From positions 1 through 7,342 of the forward strand of contig JAQVPT010000184.1 of the NCBI GenBank assembly GCA_028701945.1: a stretch of DNA of 7,342 nt. The letters are read 5' to 3'. Under the pieces are notes generated by a model that had not been told where the DNA came from, did no database searches, and worked only from the letters and a program-made list of their open reading frames with translations. Below are positions 7,275 to 7,342 of this stretch, piece by piece (positions within the stretch are counted from its first letter, which is position 1; every line of letters starts with the position of its first letter). Position numbers and translations under genes: made by a program. This stretch comes from Bacteroidales bacterium (lineage in GTDB: Bacteria > Bacteroidota > Bacteroidia > Bacteroidales > ML635J-15).

Positions 7275-7342
7275 ATGGAAAAAATGGACTTTAGATCAGT
7301 TGATTCATCAACAAGAACAGTAATACGCAATAGAGCAATTAA
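7275..7342 (+). CDS. IS630-like transposase, N-terminal fragment cut by window edge
   Basis: Only 22 codons are visible, and the frame runs off the right edge. The peptide reads MEKMDFRSVDSSTRT followed by VIRNRAI. It closely resembles the first residues of IS630-family transposases, where M-D-F-R-x-(I/V)-D-x-S-T-R and R-x-R-A-I lead into a helix-turn-helix that binds the element's ends. Either ATG 7275 or ATG 7284 could be the start; many relatives begin at the MDFR position. The left terminal repeat of the element should lie between about 7130 and 7274, but it cannot be fixed without the right end. The call rests on a short stretch, so a helix-turn-helix protein of another kind remains possible. 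Confidence 0.6.
   Translation, partial: MEKMDFRSVDSSTRTVIRNRAI

Noticed and set aside
1..7342. CRISPR array, tRNA, rRNA or riboswitch
   Set aside because: Reading through the gaps showed no regularly spaced direct repeats, no cloverleaf-like sequence and no conserved RNA motif. The noncoding space totals only a few hundred bases.

Overview
The window looks like part of an AT-rich Bacteroidota chromosome, genus not determinable. The evidence is low GC, strongly Lys/Asn/Ile-rich proteins, starts without a strong Shine-Dalgarno sequence, a lipoprotein followed by surface-glycan genes, a TAnnTTTG-type box near the right end, and an IS630-like transposase start. All five genes are on the + strand.

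Layout: (1) 2-1462, the 3' part of a GT-C fold membrane glycosyltransferase of the ArnT/PMT (GT39/GT83-like) type, cut by the left edge. (2) 1463-1642, a 180-base AT-rich gap with no clear terminator or promoter. (3) 1643-3745, a 700-residue membrane-anchored extracytoplasmic protein with two tandem copies of a roughly 140-residue beta-sandwich-like domain and a C-terminal region resembling FG-GAP/beta-propeller repeats. I recognise no named family for the whole protein. (4) 3750-5675, a lipoprotein whose C-terminal half is a glycoside hydrolase family 16-like jelly roll with an intact E-x-D-x-E motif. (5) 5678-7099, a complete MBOAT O-acyltransferase of the AlgI type. (6) 7100-7274, an AT-rich spacer with a short palindrome. 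(7) 7275 to the right edge, the first 22 codons of an IS630-like transposase.

Genes 3 to 5 are separated by only 4 and 2 bases and are very probably one transcript. The most economical reading is a module that makes or modifies an exported glycan. The GT-C enzyme would add a sugar from a lipid-linked donor in the periplasm, the MBOAT protein would move acyl groups (probably acetyl) across the inner membrane onto the glycan, the GH16-like lipoprotein would cut or bind it at the cell envelope, and the tandem-domain protein would bind or scaffold it. The combination recalls exopolysaccharide loci such as succinoglycan, where a GH16 glucanase (ExoK) is encoded with the biosynthesis and acyl-decoration genes. 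The SGNH-type (AlgJ/AlgX/DltD-like) partner that AlgI-type proteins normally need is not in the window, and an insertion sequence begins where such a partner often lies. The glycan and its sugar composition cannot be deduced from this sequence.
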